Assembly (NCBI GenBank): GCA_021806605.1 | Contig: JAJZQY010000015.1 | Span: 1 to 33,050, forward strand | Length of the DNA stretch: 33,050 nucleotides | Origin: Pseudomonadota bacterium | Lineage (GTDB): Bacteria > Pseudomonadota > Gammaproteobacteria > Burkholderiales > JABEVD01 | Reading direction: 5' to 3' | Part shown: positions 19,178 to 27,959 of the stretch, piece by piece | How the letters are laid out: each line of letters opens with the position of its first letter | Numbering within the stretch: position 1 is the stretch's first letter | Made by a program: the position numbers and the translations under genes | The notes under the pieces: model-generated | Told to the model about the DNA's origin: nothing | Database searches by the model: none | The model's input: the letters and a program-made list of their open reading frames with translations, nothing else

Positions 19178-20206
19178 TCAGCCCATGAGATGCATGACGA
19201 TGCGGTTGACTGCATATCCCCCGACGATGAGAAATGCGAACAGCAGGCTCGCGAGCATGAGCGGCTTGAGGCCTGCCTGCCGGATCGCCCCGGCATGGGT
19301 GCGCAAGCCCAAAGCCCCCATGGCCGTGGAAAGCAGGATCGTGTCGATCGCGTTGATGTGCTGTATGACCGCCGCAGAAAAGACGTGAAGCGAGTTGACG
19401 CCGCTCGCAACGATGAAGAGCACGGCGAACCAGGGAATGGTAATGCGCTTTCCGGCTTCTTCCTTTCCTTCTCCGAACGAGGACAAGGCGAGCAGGAAAG
19501 GCGCGAGCATCATCACTCTCATCATCTTCTCGATGACAGCAGTGTCCGCGGCATGCTCGTTCACCGCGCTCCCTGCAGCGACGACCTGGGCAACCTCATG
19601 AATGGTCGAGCCTGCGTATATTCCGTATTCCTGGACGGAAAGCCCGAGATGGGGATAGAGCACCGGATAGAGAAACATCGAAATCGTTCCGAACACCACC
19701 ACGGTGGCTACTGCGACCGAAACCTTGTGCGCCTGACCCTTGACGACAGGCTCGGTCGCCAATACGGCGGCTGCGCCGCATATCGCGCTTCCGGCCCCGA
19801 TCAGCATCGAAGTCTGCCTGTCCAGCCGGAAGACGCGCTGGCCAAGCTGCACCGCAAGCAGGAAGGTCAGGAACACCATGGCCGAGTCGATCAGTATTCC
19901 GGCCCATCCCACCTGCGCGATCTGCTGGAAGCTGATCCGGAATCCGAAGAAAATGATTCCTGCGCGAAGCAGCGTGCTCCTGGAAAAATCGACTCCCTTG
20001 GCGGTATGATGCGCGATTCTGCCAAAAAATGTGTTGCCCACGAAAATGCCCAGCAGGATGGCGAGCGTCAGCCCGCTCAGGCCGAGATGCTTCGCCCAGG
20101 ACATGTCGGCGAGCGTCGTTCCTCCGGCGGCAAGCAGCACGGAAAGCACGATCCCCAGCCAGAAAGAGGATTCTCTGAACAAATTGGTTGTCTTGGCCAA
20201 ACTCAT
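19178..20206 (-). CDS. YeiH/Cons_hypoth698 family putative sulfate exporter
   Basis: A 342-residue inner-membrane protein with about ten hydrophobic helices. Conserved stretches of the family are LGIFVGNTFF, LRAGIIFFGFRISFQQIAQVG, GAGSAICGAAAVLAT and YAGSTIHEVAQVVAAG. The family (PF03601, E. coli YeiH) is annotated as putative sulfate exporters and in some bacteria is linked to sulfite or sulfonate metabolism; substrate is not proven here. CGGGGAAA lies before the ATG at 20206. It is divergent from a LysR regulator, as yeiH is from yeiE in E. coli, which suggests that the regulator controls it. Confidence 0.9.
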   Translation of the reverse strand: MSLAKTTNLFRESSFWLGIVLSVLLAAGGTTLADMSWAKHLGLSGLTLAILLGIFVGNTFFGRIAHHTAKGVDFSRSTLLRAGIIFFGFRISFQQIAQVGWAGILIDSAMVFLTFLLAVQLGQRVFRLDRQTSMLIGAGSAICGAAAVLATEPVVKGQAHKVSVAVATVVVFGTISMFLYPVLYPHLGLSVQEYGIYAGSTIHEVAQVVAAGSAVNEHAADTAVIEKMMRVMMLAPFLLALSSFGEGKEEAGKRITIPWFAVLFIVASGVNSLHVFSAAVIQHINAIDTILLSTAMGALGLRTHAGAIRQAGLKPLMLASLLFAFLIVGGYAVNRIVMHLMG

Positions 20207-20237
20207 GAATTTCCCCGGTCATTTGACGATGATCACC

Positions 20238-20266
20238 AGAATAATCGCTGTTACAATATGACTCAA
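20238..20266 (-). promoter_or_regulatory. Promoter of YeiH-family gene
   Basis: On the minus strand TTGAGT (20266-20261, 4/6) and TATTCT (20243-20238, 4/6) are separated by exactly 17 bases. The gene starts about 32 bases further on. A weak promoter next to an inverted repeat fits activation by a LysR protein. Confidence 0.5.
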
Positions 20267-20269
20267 ATA

Positions 20270-20286
20270 CATATAAATCATATATG
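20270..20286. promoter_or_regulatory. Inverted repeat, candidate LysR operator
   Basis: CATATA (20270-20275) and TATATG (20281-20286) are exact reverse complements with a 5-base centre. It lies 3 bases upstream of the -35 of the YeiH-family promoter and 14 bases before the LysR start codon, the expected place for a site where the regulator both activates the transporter and represses itself. Confidence 0.5.
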
Positions 20287-20300
20287 GATGAAAATAGGTT

Positions 20301-21197
20301 ATGAACCTTCATTTGCTTAGGGTATTTTTTCATGTCGCGGAACAGGGGAGCTTTTCCCGTGCGGCAGCAGCCCTGTATATCAGCCAGCCTGCCGTATCCA
20401 AAGCGGTGCGCGAACTTGAAAAGCAGGTCGGGCTGCCGCTGATGGAGCGCGGGGCTTCGGGTGCCAGCGGCGGACGGGGCTTTCAACTGACGGATAGCGG
20501 GCGGGCGCTTTACGAGCATGCCAGAGGCATCTTTGCGCTGGAGCGTGCCGCCGCAGAGGATATCCTTGCCCGGGTCGGCTCGCAACGCGGCAGGCTGATC
20601 GTGGGTGCGAGCACCACCATCGCGGGATACTGGCTTCCTTCTTATGCCGCCCGCTTTCTGCATCTGCACCCCTCGATCCATCTTGAAGTCAGGGTGGGCA
20701 ATACGCAAGAGGTCAGCCGGTCCCTGATCGAATGCGAAATCGATCTGGCGCTAGTCGAGGGGATCGTCGAGGATCCGCGCATCCTGATGACGGCCTGGCA
20801 GGAAGACGAGATGCACATTTTCACCCATCCCGGCTCCAAGATTGATCGCAAACAGAGCGTCAGCGCGGAGGTGCTGAAGGAAGAGATCTGGCTCGTGCGC
20901 GAACCGGGGTCGGGAACCCGGGAAGTCAGCGAACGGATGCTGCAAGATCACGGAATTTTGCCCGACCGGATGATCCAGATCGGAAGCAACGAAGGCATCG
21001 CCCGCACGGTCGCTGCGGGCGTAGGAATAGCGATACTGCCCGCCCTGGTTGCCAGGGAGCTCGTGAATCTGGACAAGATCAGGGCCGTAAATTTCGAACC
21101 GATGCACCGCTCCCTGTTTCTGCTGCAACTCAAGGAGCGGCCACAGCAGCCCCTGGTTCAAAAATTCATCGAGATCCTGCGCCATGACTCCCGCTAG
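20301..21197 (+). CDS. LysR-type transcriptional regulator, YeiE/CysB-like
   Basis: A 298-residue LysR regulator. The N-terminal winged helix-turn-helix reads VAEQGSFSRAAAALYISQPA with AVSKAVRELEKQVG, about residues 12-45. The effector domain follows (about 90-295) with LIVGASTTIAGYWLPSYAAR and the PGSGTRE loop near 195, as in CysB/YeiE relatives that sense sulfur compounds. It is divergent from the YeiH-family transporter, and the pair is conserved in other bacteria. The start has TAGG just before the ATG. Its stop shares the CTAG tetramer with the yaeQ stop on the other strand. Effector unknown. Confidence 0.9.
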   Translation: MNLHLLRVFFHVAEQGSFSRAAAALYISQPAVSKAVRELEKQVGLPLMERGASGASGGRGFQLTDSGRALYEHARGIFALERAAAEDILARVGSQRGRLIVGASTTIAGYWLPSYAARFLHLHPSIHLEVRVGNTQEVSRSLIECEIDLALVEGIVEDPRILMTAWQEDEMHIFTHPGSKIDRKQSVSAEVLKEEIWLVREPGSGTREVSERMLQDHGILPDRMIQIGSNEGIARTVAAGVGIAILPALVARELVNLDKIRAVNFEPMHRSLFLLQLKERPQQPLVQKFIEILRHDSR

Positions 21198-21739
21198 TCC
21201 GGAGCCTTGATCTGCTCCAGCATCACCGAAACGGTTTCGTCGCCGCCTGAGAACAGAACCGTCCCGTCCTGGATGACGCACTGCAGTTGCATGCTGCGCT
21301 GCGCAAGCTCCGCAAGTGCGCGGGTGGACTCCTGCCGAATGCCGATCACGGTCAGGTTGGCGATCCTTTCGAGCTTCGGCCTCGACTGATTCCACCAGAT
21401 CTCTGCGGCTCGTCCACCGTAAGCATATATGATCACCCTGCCCGCGCGGCCGCAGGCCTTCCGGACCAGCTTCTCGTCAGGCAGGCCGACGTCGAGCCAG
21501 AGCTCGATGCTGCCGGTCAGATCCTTCTGCCAGAGATCGGGCTCGTCGTCAGCGGAAAGTCCGTTGCCGAAAGCAAGGGCGTCGGATGCGTTGAGCGCAA
21601 AGGCGAGCAGCCTGACCATCATGCGCTCGTCGGTCTCCGAAGGATGGCGGGCGAGGGTCAGAAAATGGCTGCCGTAATGGCTGCGGTCCATGTCGGAGAC
21701 CTGCAGGTTCGCCTTGAAAATGGTGGATTTGAGCGCCAT
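21194..21739 (-). CDS. yaeQ: YaeQ family protein
   Basis: A 181-residue protein of the YaeQ family: starts MALKSTIFKANLQVSDMDR, and contains HFLTLARHPSETDERMMVRL, SADDEPDLWQKDL and WWNQSRPKLERIANLTV, all family hallmarks. The fold is a distant relative of the PD-(D/E)XK nucleases, although no nuclease activity has been firmly shown; E. coli YaeQ was first studied as a suppressor of an rfaH mutant. It begins 7 bases after topA on the same strand, so it is likely cotranscribed, and its stop codon overlaps the LysR stop. Confidence 0.93.
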   Translation of the reverse strand: MALKSTIFKANLQVSDMDRSHYGSHFLTLARHPSETDERMMVRLLAFALNASDALAFGNGLSADDEPDLWQKDLTGSIELWLDVGLPDEKLVRKACGRAGRVIIYAYGGRAAEIWWNQSRPKLERIANLTVIGIRQESTRALAELAQRSMQLQCVIQDGTVLFSGGDETVSVMLEQIKAPD

Positions 21740-21746
21740 GCAAGGC

Positions 21747-24284
21747 TCAGGCGGCGGCCTTTTTCGGAGCCGCCTTTTTCGCCTTTGCAGCAGGCTTGGC
21801 GGCCTTCTTGGCGGGCGCTTTCTTCGCGGGCTTCGCCTTTCCCTTGGCCGGCTTTTCGGCCTTGAGCGCCAGCGCTTCCAGGGCAGCCTCCAAGGTCACC
21901 GTGTCGGCATCGTATCCCGACGGGATTTTCGCATTCTCCCGCCCATGCTTGACGTACGGCCCGTATTTCCCGCTGAAGACGGCGACCGGCTTGCCGTCCG
22001 GATGATTCCCCAGCTCTCTCAGCATATTCTTGTCGGTCCTCGCTTCGGCAAGCAGGGCAACCGCCCGGTCCAGGTCTATGGAAAACACGCTCTCGGATTT
22101 CGGAATGGACTTGAAGGTCCCGTCGTGGTTGACGTAGGGGCCGAAGCGGCCGATGTTCGCCACGATCTTCTTGCCCGTTTCAGGATGGATGCCTACTTCC
22201 CTGGGAAGGGAAAGCAGTTGCCTCGCGGCGTCCATGCTGGCCGATTCGACGGGAATTCCCTTGGGCCACGATACGCGCCTGGGCTTCTTCCCCTCCGTTC
22301 CCTCCCCGACCTGAAGATAATGGCCATAGGGGCCCTTCAGGAGCGTGACGGATTGGCCGGAAGCCTCGTCCACGCCGAGCACCCTGGGCTCGTTCGTCGA
22401 ATCCGTCCCTTCCTCGCCCATGTTCCGGGTGTAATCGCACTCCGGAAAACCGCTGCAGCCGATGAATCTTCCCCTTTTCCCAAGCCTCATGCAGAGCGGC
22501 TTGCCGCATTTCGGACAGGCTTCGTCCAGCAGCTCCTGCGTGACTTCCTTCCTGGAAATGTTCTTCTTTTCCTCGATGAGGGAGGAAAAGCCTTTCCAGA
22601 AATCATCGAGCAGCGGGATCCATTCCCGAGTTCCCGCTGAAATTGAGTCGAGCTGGTTTTCGAGATTGGCGGTGAAATCGTAGTCCAGGTAGGAGGAGAA
22701 ATGCTCGGTGAGAAAGCGGTTGACCACATAGCCCACGTCGGTGGGCATGAAGCGCTTCTTGTCGAGCGTCACGTATTCGCGGTCGAGCAGGGTCGAAATG
22801 ATGGAGGCGTAGGTCGAGGGCCTGCCTATGCCGTATTCCTCCAGGGTCTTGACGAGAGAGGCCTCGCTGTACCTGGGCGGGGGCTGCGTGAAATGCTGCT
22901 CCCCGTGGAGCCTGTCCACCGGCACGGTTTCACCTTCCGCGAGCTGGGGCAATTTCCCCTCTTCCGAATCTTCCTCGTCGTCAACGCCTTCCCGATAGAC
23001 CGCGATGAAGCCAGGGAAGACCAGAGTCTGGCCGGTCGCCCGAAACAGCGAATCGGGATGAACCAGGGAAATGTCTAGGCTCACGGTATCGAACTGGGCC
23101 GGACTCATCTGGCTCGCGATTGCCCTTTTCCAGATCATCTCGTACAGCCTCGCCTGATCCTGGTTGAGATGTTTCGAAACGCTCTCGGGCGTTCTCAAGA
23201 TCGAGGTGGGGCGAATCGCCTCGTGCGCTTCCTGGGCATTCTTGGCCTTGCTCTTGTAAACGTTGGGCTGCTTGGGCAGGTATCCGGCATCGAAGGTTCG
23301 GGAGACATAGTCCCTCATTTCCTGGATCGCCTCTCCAGCGAGCGAAAGCGAGTCGGTTCTCATGTAGGTGATGAGGCCCACCGTCGAACCGCCTATGTCG
23401 ATGCCCTCGTAAAGCTGCTGGGCGATGCGCATGGTGCGCTCGGTCGTCATGCCGAGCTTCCTGACCGCTTCCTGCTGCAAGGTGGAGGTAGTGAAGGGCG
23501 GCGCGGCATGACGAAGCTTGCGCTTCTTCTCGACGTTGGCGATCCTGCCCGATGCGTTCTTTTCCGCGAGAAATTCGGCGACGATCTCCTTCCCTCTTTC
23601 CTCGTTCGAGATGTCGAACTGCTTGAGTTTTTCCCCCTTGTACTGGAACAGCTTGGCCGTGAAGGCATCCGCTCCCTTGTGGCTGTCGAGATGGATGGTC
23701 CAGTATTCCCGCGCCTTGAAGTTCTGGATTTCCAGTTCCCTCTCGGTGATCAGGCGCAGCGCCGGGCTCTGCACCCTGCCCGCGGAAAGGCCGGGCCTCA
23801 CCTTGCGCCAGAGCAGGGGGGAAAGATTGAAGCCGACCAGATAATCGAGTGCGCGCCGCGCCTGCTGCGCATTGACGAGCGGCATGGAAATGTCCCTGGG
23901 ATGGGCGACCGCATCCTTCACTGCGGACTCCGTAATCTCGTAGAAGGCCACGCGCTTCAAAGGCTTCGCCCTGAGCTTGGGCTTGCTGGCGAGTATCTCC
24001 GAAATATGCCAGGCAATCGCCTCCCCCTCCCTGTCCGGGTCGGTCGCAAGATAGATCCGCTCGGCAACCCCCGCCGCCTTGATTATCTCGTCCACATGCC
24101 TCGCGTTGCGCTCGATCAGCTTGTAGTCCATAGCGAAATTGTTTTCGGGATCCACCGCCCCCTGCTTCGGGACGAGATCGCGCACATGGCCGAAGCTGGC
24201 GACGATTTCGAAATCCTTGCCAAGATATTTCTTCAGGGTTTTGGCCTTGGAAGGCGATTCGACGATGAGCAGGTTGGATGACAT
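21747..24284 (-). CDS. topA: DNA topoisomerase I
   Basis: Type IA topoisomerase that relaxes negatively supercoiled DNA. The 845-residue protein starts with the TOPRIM block LLIVESPSKAKTLKKYLG and has DPDREGEAIAWHI near 60. The catalytic tyrosine is Tyr307 in GLITYMRTDS. After the core come one C4 zinc ribbon (CPKCGKPLCMRLG and GCSGFPECDY, about residues 587-617) and several topoisomerase-type repeats with GPYGHYLQVG, GRFGPYVNHDG and GKYGPYVKHG. The last 40 or so residues are a lysine/alanine/proline tail of histone-H1-like composition, common in betaproteobacterial TopA. The promoter lies in the 63-base gap after dprA. SD is weak. Confidence 0.97.
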   Translation of the reverse strand: MSSNLLIVESPSKAKTLKKYLGKDFEIVASFGHVRDLVPKQGAVDPENNFAMDYKLIERNARHVDEIIKAAGVAERIYLATDPDREGEAIAWHISEILASKPKLRAKPLKRVAFYEITESAVKDAVAHPRDISMPLVNAQQARRALDYLVGFNLSPLLWRKVRPGLSAGRVQSPALRLITERELEIQNFKAREYWTIHLDSHKGADAFTAKLFQYKGEKLKQFDISNEERGKEIVAEFLAEKNASGRIANVEKKRKLRHAAPPFTTSTLQQEAVRKLGMTTERTMRIAQQLYEGIDIGGSTVGLITYMRTDSLSLAGEAIQEMRDYVSRTFDAGYLPKQPNVYKSKAKNAQEAHEAIRPTSILRTPESVSKHLNQDQARLYEMIWKRAIASQMSPAQFDTVSLDISLVHPDSLFRATGQTLVFPGFIAVYREGVDDEEDSEEGKLPQLAEGETVPVDRLHGEQHFTQPPPRYSEASLVKTLEEYGIGRPSTYASIISTLLDREYVTLDKKRFMPTDVGYVVNRFLTEHFSSYLDYDFTANLENQLDSISAGTREWIPLLDDFWKGFSSLIEEKKNISRKEVTQELLDEACPKCGKPLCMRLGKRGRFIGCSGFPECDYTRNMGEEGTDSTNEPRVLGVDEASGQSVTLLKGPYGHYLQVGEGTEGKKPRRVSWPKGIPVESASMDAARQLLSLPREVGIHPETGKKIVANIGRFGPYVNHDGTFKSIPKSESVFSIDLDRAVALLAEARTDKNMLRELGNHPDGKPVAVFSGKYGPYVKHGRENAKIPSGYDADTVTLEAALEALALKAEKPAKGKAKPAKKAPAKKAAKPAAKAKKAAPKKAAA

Positions 24285-24313
24285 TGAGCGGCGCTGATTA
24301 CAAAGATTCGTGG

Positions 24314-24342
24314 ATCATAGAAACAAAAACAGAAGAGGGCAA
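24314..24342 (-). promoter_or_regulatory. Promoter of topA-yaeQ
   Basis: On the minus strand TTGCCC (24342-24337, 4/6) lies 17 bases from TATGAT (24319-24314, 5/6), in the gap between dprA and topA, about 30 bases before the topA start. It suggests topA-yaeQ can be transcribed without dprA. Confidence 0.55.
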
Positions 24343-24347
24343 GAAAA

Positions 24348-25412
24348 TTAACGCAGCCGCTGGTACATTCCTCCCGGCATGCCCTTCACCAGCCCGGCGA
24401 TTTCCAGTTCGAGCAGGCGAATGGAAACGGCCTGCGGCGAAAGACCCGTTCTGAGGCAGAGGGTGTCAGCATCGACAGGATCGAAGCCCATGCTGTCCAA
24501 AAAGCCCCCGGTTTCCGGCTGCGCGACAACAGGCGCCGCTGCCGGTGCGGGCAGATCCAGTTCCTCGAGTATGTCCTGCGCGCTTTCCACCAGCTTGGCC
24601 CCCTGCTTGATCAGCCTGTGAGGCCCCTTGGAAAGCGGGGAATGAATCGACCCGGGAATGGCGAAAATTTCCCGGCCCTGTTCCAGGGCGTGCCTTGCCG
24701 TGATCAGGGAACCGCTCCTGATTCCCGCCTCGACGACCAGGCAACCCAGGGAAAGGCCGCTGATGATGCGATTGCGCCGCGGAAAGTTGGTGCCCAGGGG
24801 CGGCGTTCCCAGCGCGAATTCGGAAACGATCAGCCCCTTCCCTTCCAGCTCGCGGACAAGATCGACGTTTCGCGCAGGATAAGAAATATCTATCCCGGTT
24901 CCGACCACCGCGATGCTGCCCGATGCCCCGGACAGGCCGCCTTCGTGCGCAGCCGCATCGATCCCGAGGGCGAGCCCGCTGACGATGCAAAGCCCGGCAT
25001 CGCTCAGGACTCTGGCGAAATTTCTCGCATTCTCCATTCCCTGGGGGGTGGCATTGCGGCTTCCGACGATGGCGATGGCTTGCCTTCCCAGAAGGGACCG
25101 GACGCCCCTGAGATACAGGAAAGGCGGCGGGTCGGGCACATTCAGGAGGAGACGGGGATAATCTTCGTCCGCCAGGGTGACGATGTCGTTGATTGGCTCT
25201 TCCAGCCACTTCAGCGCAGCTTCTACAGCCTGTTTGTCGGGGCCCTGCAGGATGCGCCCGGCGAGGGCTGGCTCGACGATTCCTGCAAGGTCATGCTTTC
25301 CCGCCCGAAGCACCGCGTCCGGCCCTCCGAAGGCGGCGAGCAGCCTTCTGAAAGATTCGCCCCCCAGGCCGGCAATGGTGCTCAGCGCAATCCAGTCCGC
25401 GGCATCTTCCAT
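24348..25412 (-). CDS. dprA: DNA-processing protein DprA (Smf)
   Basis: DprA binds incoming single-stranded DNA and loads RecA during natural transformation. The protein has an N-terminal SAM-like region, then the extended Rossmann fold: YLRGVRSLLGRQAIAIVGSR, VSGLALGIDAAAHEGGL, VVGTGIDISYPARN, and PRRNRIISGLSLGCLVVEAG; then a winged-helix-like C-terminus with LCLRTGLSPQAVSIRLLELE. I take the ATG at 25412 (354 residues), 7 bases after the LysM gene stop; ATGs at 25439, 25448 and an earlier start at 25481 stay in frame but overlap that gene and add an unconserved N-terminus. No clear SD distinguishes them. smg, usual downstream, is absent. Confidence 0.94.
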   Translation of the reverse strand: MEDAADWIALSTIAGLGGESFRRLLAAFGGPDAVLRAGKHDLAGIVEPALAGRILQGPDKQAVEAALKWLEEPINDIVTLADEDYPRLLLNVPDPPPFLYLRGVRSLLGRQAIAIVGSRNATPQGMENARNFARVLSDAGLCIVSGLALGIDAAAHEGGLSGASGSIAVVGTGIDISYPARNVDLVRELEGKGLIVSEFALGTPPLGTNFPRRNRIISGLSLGCLVVEAGIRSGSLITARHALEQGREIFAIPGSIHSPLSKGPHRLIKQGAKLVESAQDILEELDLPAPAAAPVVAQPETGGFLDSMGFDPVDADTLCLRTGLSPQAVSIRLLELEIAGLVKGMPGGMYQRLR

Positions 25413-25419
25413 GGCGGAA

Positions 25420-26448
25420 TCAGGGCGTCCTGACGACATCTCCGGCATGAATGGTGCGCTCGCTTTGAACGACGAGCGCATAGGAAACCCTGTCGTATAC
25501 GCGGAAAATCATGACGAGGCCAACGCGCGTGGATGGCAGCTGGATTTTCTTGTCCCCGTCCATCACCGACCTCCCCGCGCGGTCGACCGCAAGCACGGTG
25601 CCGAGTTCGACCCCATCGCGGCTGCCAATGTCGAGTATGACGGCATCGTTCTGGGCAATTTCGGATTTGTCGTCGGACGGGAGAATGCGGCCATTTATCG
25701 GCTTGTCCGGGGCATGCGGCACGAAATCCGTGATCGTCTGCTCGACGACCGGCAGCAGCGCCGCCTCCATTCCGATTTCCTTGACCGACCGGGTGATCTG
25801 GATTTTGGCAGGATTGCCGGGCTTGACCAGCTTCGCTTCGCCGAGATAATCGACTTCAAGGCCGAGCGGCTTGCCGCTGTCGGGGTCAGTGAGCTCCCTA
25901 CCCTTCCCGTATACCGACCAGGTGACGGCGCCGCCGGACAATCCAGTAACGTATCCGATATACCCCGTCCCCAGCACATCGTTCCCGTTTTCGCCGGAAA
26001 TCAGCTTGGGGGCAACATTCCAGACTTTCTGGCTTACGATCCTCGTTTTGGACAGAAAGGGGCCTATGGCGGAAAGCGGGATGCTGGGTATCGCCCTGCC
26101 CAAATCGCTGATCCGGACACCCGGCTCGAGGCGCACCGTTGCGTTCGCCCCCTGTTCTCCCCCCTGCGACTCCACCCGGAGCCTGGGATTTCCGTCCTCG
26201 TTTTCCAGAACGATCACATCGCCCGGATAGATCAGGTGCGGATTTTCGATTTCCTCCCGGTTCATTCCCCAAATCTGCGGCCATTTCCAGGGATCCTTGA
26301 GAAAGCGGGCAGAAATTCCCCACAGCGTATCGCCGGGAACGACGACATATCGGGTCGGGGCCTTGTCCTGCAATTGGAGCGCCTCGGCGCGAAGGCCCAA
26401 AGGAACCAAGCCCGAAAATAAAAACAAATATATAATAAGCTTGCGCAT
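25420..26448 (-). CDS. Exported LysM-domain protein
   Basis: A 342-residue protein with a signal peptide ([20 protein letters not shown] then AEA cleavage region) and one LysM peptidoglycan-binding domain at about residues 33-80: [47 protein letters not shown]. The rest is a beta-rich region with no motif I recognise. Homologues are regularly found next to dprA in betaproteobacteria, divergent from def; their function is not established, probably cell-wall associated in the periplasm. I use the ATG at 26448 because it has AGGAG at the right distance and begins the signal peptide; an in-frame upstream start at 26496 would add 16 hydrophilic residues. Confidence 0.9.
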   Translation of the reverse strand: MRKLIIYLFLFSGLVPLGLRAEALQLQDKAPTRYVVVPGDTLWGISARFLKDPWKWPQIWGMNREEIENPHLIYPGDVIVLENEDGNPRLRVESQGGEQGANATVRLEPGVRISDLGRAIPSIPLSAIGPFLSKTRIVSQKVWNVAPKLISGENGNDVLGTGYIGYVTGLSGGAVTWSVYGKGRELTDPDSGKPLGLEVDYLGEAKLVKPGNPAKIQITRSVKEIGMEAALLPVVEQTITDFVPHAPDKPINGRILPSDDKSEIAQNDAVILDIGSRDGVELGTVLAVDRAGRSVMDGDKKIQLPSTRVGLVMIFRVYDRVSYALVVQSERTIHAGDVVRTP

Positions 26449-26515
26449 TGGCGCTCCTGACGGCGAATACAATCCGCCAGATTCTGCATCCGGCAAACCA
26501 AATTGGCAAGTATCT

Positions 26516-27019
26516 ATGGCAATAATGAAAATTCTTCAATACCCTGACGAGCGGCTTCATCTGGTCGCCTCCAGGGTGGATGTTTTCGACGAAGCGCTCA
26601 AAACGCTGGTATCCGACATGCTGGAGACCATGTATGCAGCGCCCGGCGTCGGCCTCGCAGCCACTCAGGTCGATGTGCAGAAGCAAATCATCGTGACCGA
26701 TCTTTCCGAGAATCGGGACAAGCCCGTCGTCCTGATCAATCCAGAAATCATCGCCACAAGCGGAAGGTCCTATATCGAGGAAGGCTGCCTTTCTGTTCCG
26801 GGAATATTCGAAAGCGTCGAACGGGCCGAAAACATCACGGTCAGCGCACGGAACCAGGATGGCGAGCCTTTCGAGATCCGGGCGGACGGACTGCTTTCGG
26901 TCTGCATCCAGCACGAAATCGATCACCTGAAGGGAAAAGTGTTCGTCGAGTATCTGTCGCGTCTGAAGCAAACCAGAATCCTGGCCAAAATGAAGAAGCT
27001 GGCCCGGGAGCGGATGTAA
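26516..27019 (+). CDS. def: Peptide deformylase
   Basis: Removes the formyl group from the initiator methionine of new proteins, using a bound Fe(II) or Ni(II). The 167-residue enzyme has all three motifs: GVGLAATQ at 44-51, EGCLSVPG at 89-96 with metal ligand Cys91, and QHEIDHLKG at 132-140 with ligands His133 and His137 and catalytic Glu134. The ATG at 26516 (a second at 26525) starts the conserved [10 protein letters not shown]; an open frame continues upstream to 26297 but runs opposite the LysM gene. It heads a plus-strand operon with fmt 5 bases on. Confidence 0.97.
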   Translation: MAIMKILQYPDERLHLVASRVDVFDEALKTLVSDMLETMYAAPGVGLAATQVDVQKQIIVTDLSENRDKPVVLINPEIIATSGRSYIEEGCLSVPGIFESVERAENITVSARNQDGEPFEIRADGLLSVCIQHEIDHLKGKVFVEYLSRLKQTRILAKMKKLARERM

Positions 27020-27024
27020 GTGCC

Positions 27025-27954
27025 TTGAAAATCATTTTCGCAGGAACCCCCCTGTTTGCAGCAGCAGCACTCGACGCGCTCGTTGCGGCAGGGCACGAAA
27101 TCGCGCTAGTGCTCACCCAGCCCGACAAGGCCTCGGGACGCGGCATGAAAACGATGCCGAGCCCGGTCAAAACGCTCGCGCTGCAGCACGGCCTGTCCCT
27201 GCTGCAGCCATCGACATTGAAAAGCAGCCCTGAGACGGAGAACCGGCTGGCATCGCTCGGAGCCGACGCCATGGTCGTTGCTGCCTACGGGCTGATCCTT
27301 CCGGAATCCGTTCTGAATATTCCGAGACTCGGCTGCATCAACATCCACGCATCTCTCCTGCCAAGATGGCGCGGGGCCGCCCCCATCCAGAGGGCAATCC
27401 TTTCCGGCGACGGAAAAACGGGAATCACCCTGATGCAAATGGATGCCGGACTCGACACCGGAAACATCCTCGCCATGGAAGAAATCCCCATCGCCGACAG
27501 CGATACCGCCCAGACCCTGCACGACAAGCTCGCCGCCTTGGGGGCCAGGTGCATCGTCGATCTGCTTGCGACCAACCCGGCCGGGCGCTTCCCGGGCAAG
27601 TCCCAGCAAGAAGCCGGCGCCTGCTATGCCGCCAAACTGAGCAAATCCGAGGCAGGCATAAACTGGAACGATGGCGCACAGCAGATCGAAAGAATGATCC
27701 GCGCCTTCGACCCCTTTCCCGGCGCGACGTGCCTCATCGGCGACACCCCGGTAAAAATCTGGCGGGCGCGCAGGATCGGGAGTGTCGCCGGCGCACCGGG
27801 AGAGGTGCTGGCGGCAAATGCGGACGGCATGCTTGTGGCCTGCGGACAGGATGCCCTGCTGCTCGAAGTGCTGCAAAAGCCGGGCGGCAAGCGGCTTTCA
27901 GCTGCGCAGTTTCTTTCCGGGTTTCCCGTTCAAGCCGGCAGCAGGCTGCGATAA
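27025..27954 (+). CDS. fmt: Methionyl-tRNA formyltransferase
   Basis: Adds a formyl group from 10-formyltetrahydrofolate to methionyl-initiator tRNA, the counterpart of the deformylase encoded just upstream. The 309-residue protein starts KIIFAGTPLFAAAALDALVA (Rossmann fold), contains HASLLPRWRGAAPIQRAI, where the SLLP block is the formyl-binding signature, and LMQMDAGLDTGNIL, and has the C-terminal oligonucleotide-binding-like domain. The start is a TTG at 27025; no ATG or GTG is in frame close by, and homologues start at this KIIFAGTP. It begins 5 bases after def and ends 5 bases before rsmB. Confidence 0.97.
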   Translation: MKIIFAGTPLFAAAALDALVAAGHEIALVLTQPDKASGRGMKTMPSPVKTLALQHGLSLLQPSTLKSSPETENRLASLGADAMVVAAYGLILPESVLNIPRLGCINIHASLLPRWRGAAPIQRAILSGDGKTGITLMQMDAGLDTGNILAMEEIPIADSDTAQTLHDKLAALGARCIVDLLATNPAGRFPGKSQQEAGACYAAKLSKSEAGINWNDGAQQIERMIRAFDPFPGATCLIGDTPVKIWRARRIGSVAGAPGEVLAANADGMLVACGQDALLLEVLQKPGGKRLSAAQFLSGFPVQAGSRLR

Positions 27955-27959
27955 AGCCG

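Noticed and set aside
26297..26515. 73-residue N-terminal extension of peptide deformylase
   Set aside because: The extension is antisense to the LysM gene, and the family begins at the ATG at 26516.
27366..27959. 198-residue N-terminal extension of RsmB
   Set aside because: It overlaps fmt in another frame, and normal RsmB begins at the ATG at 27960.
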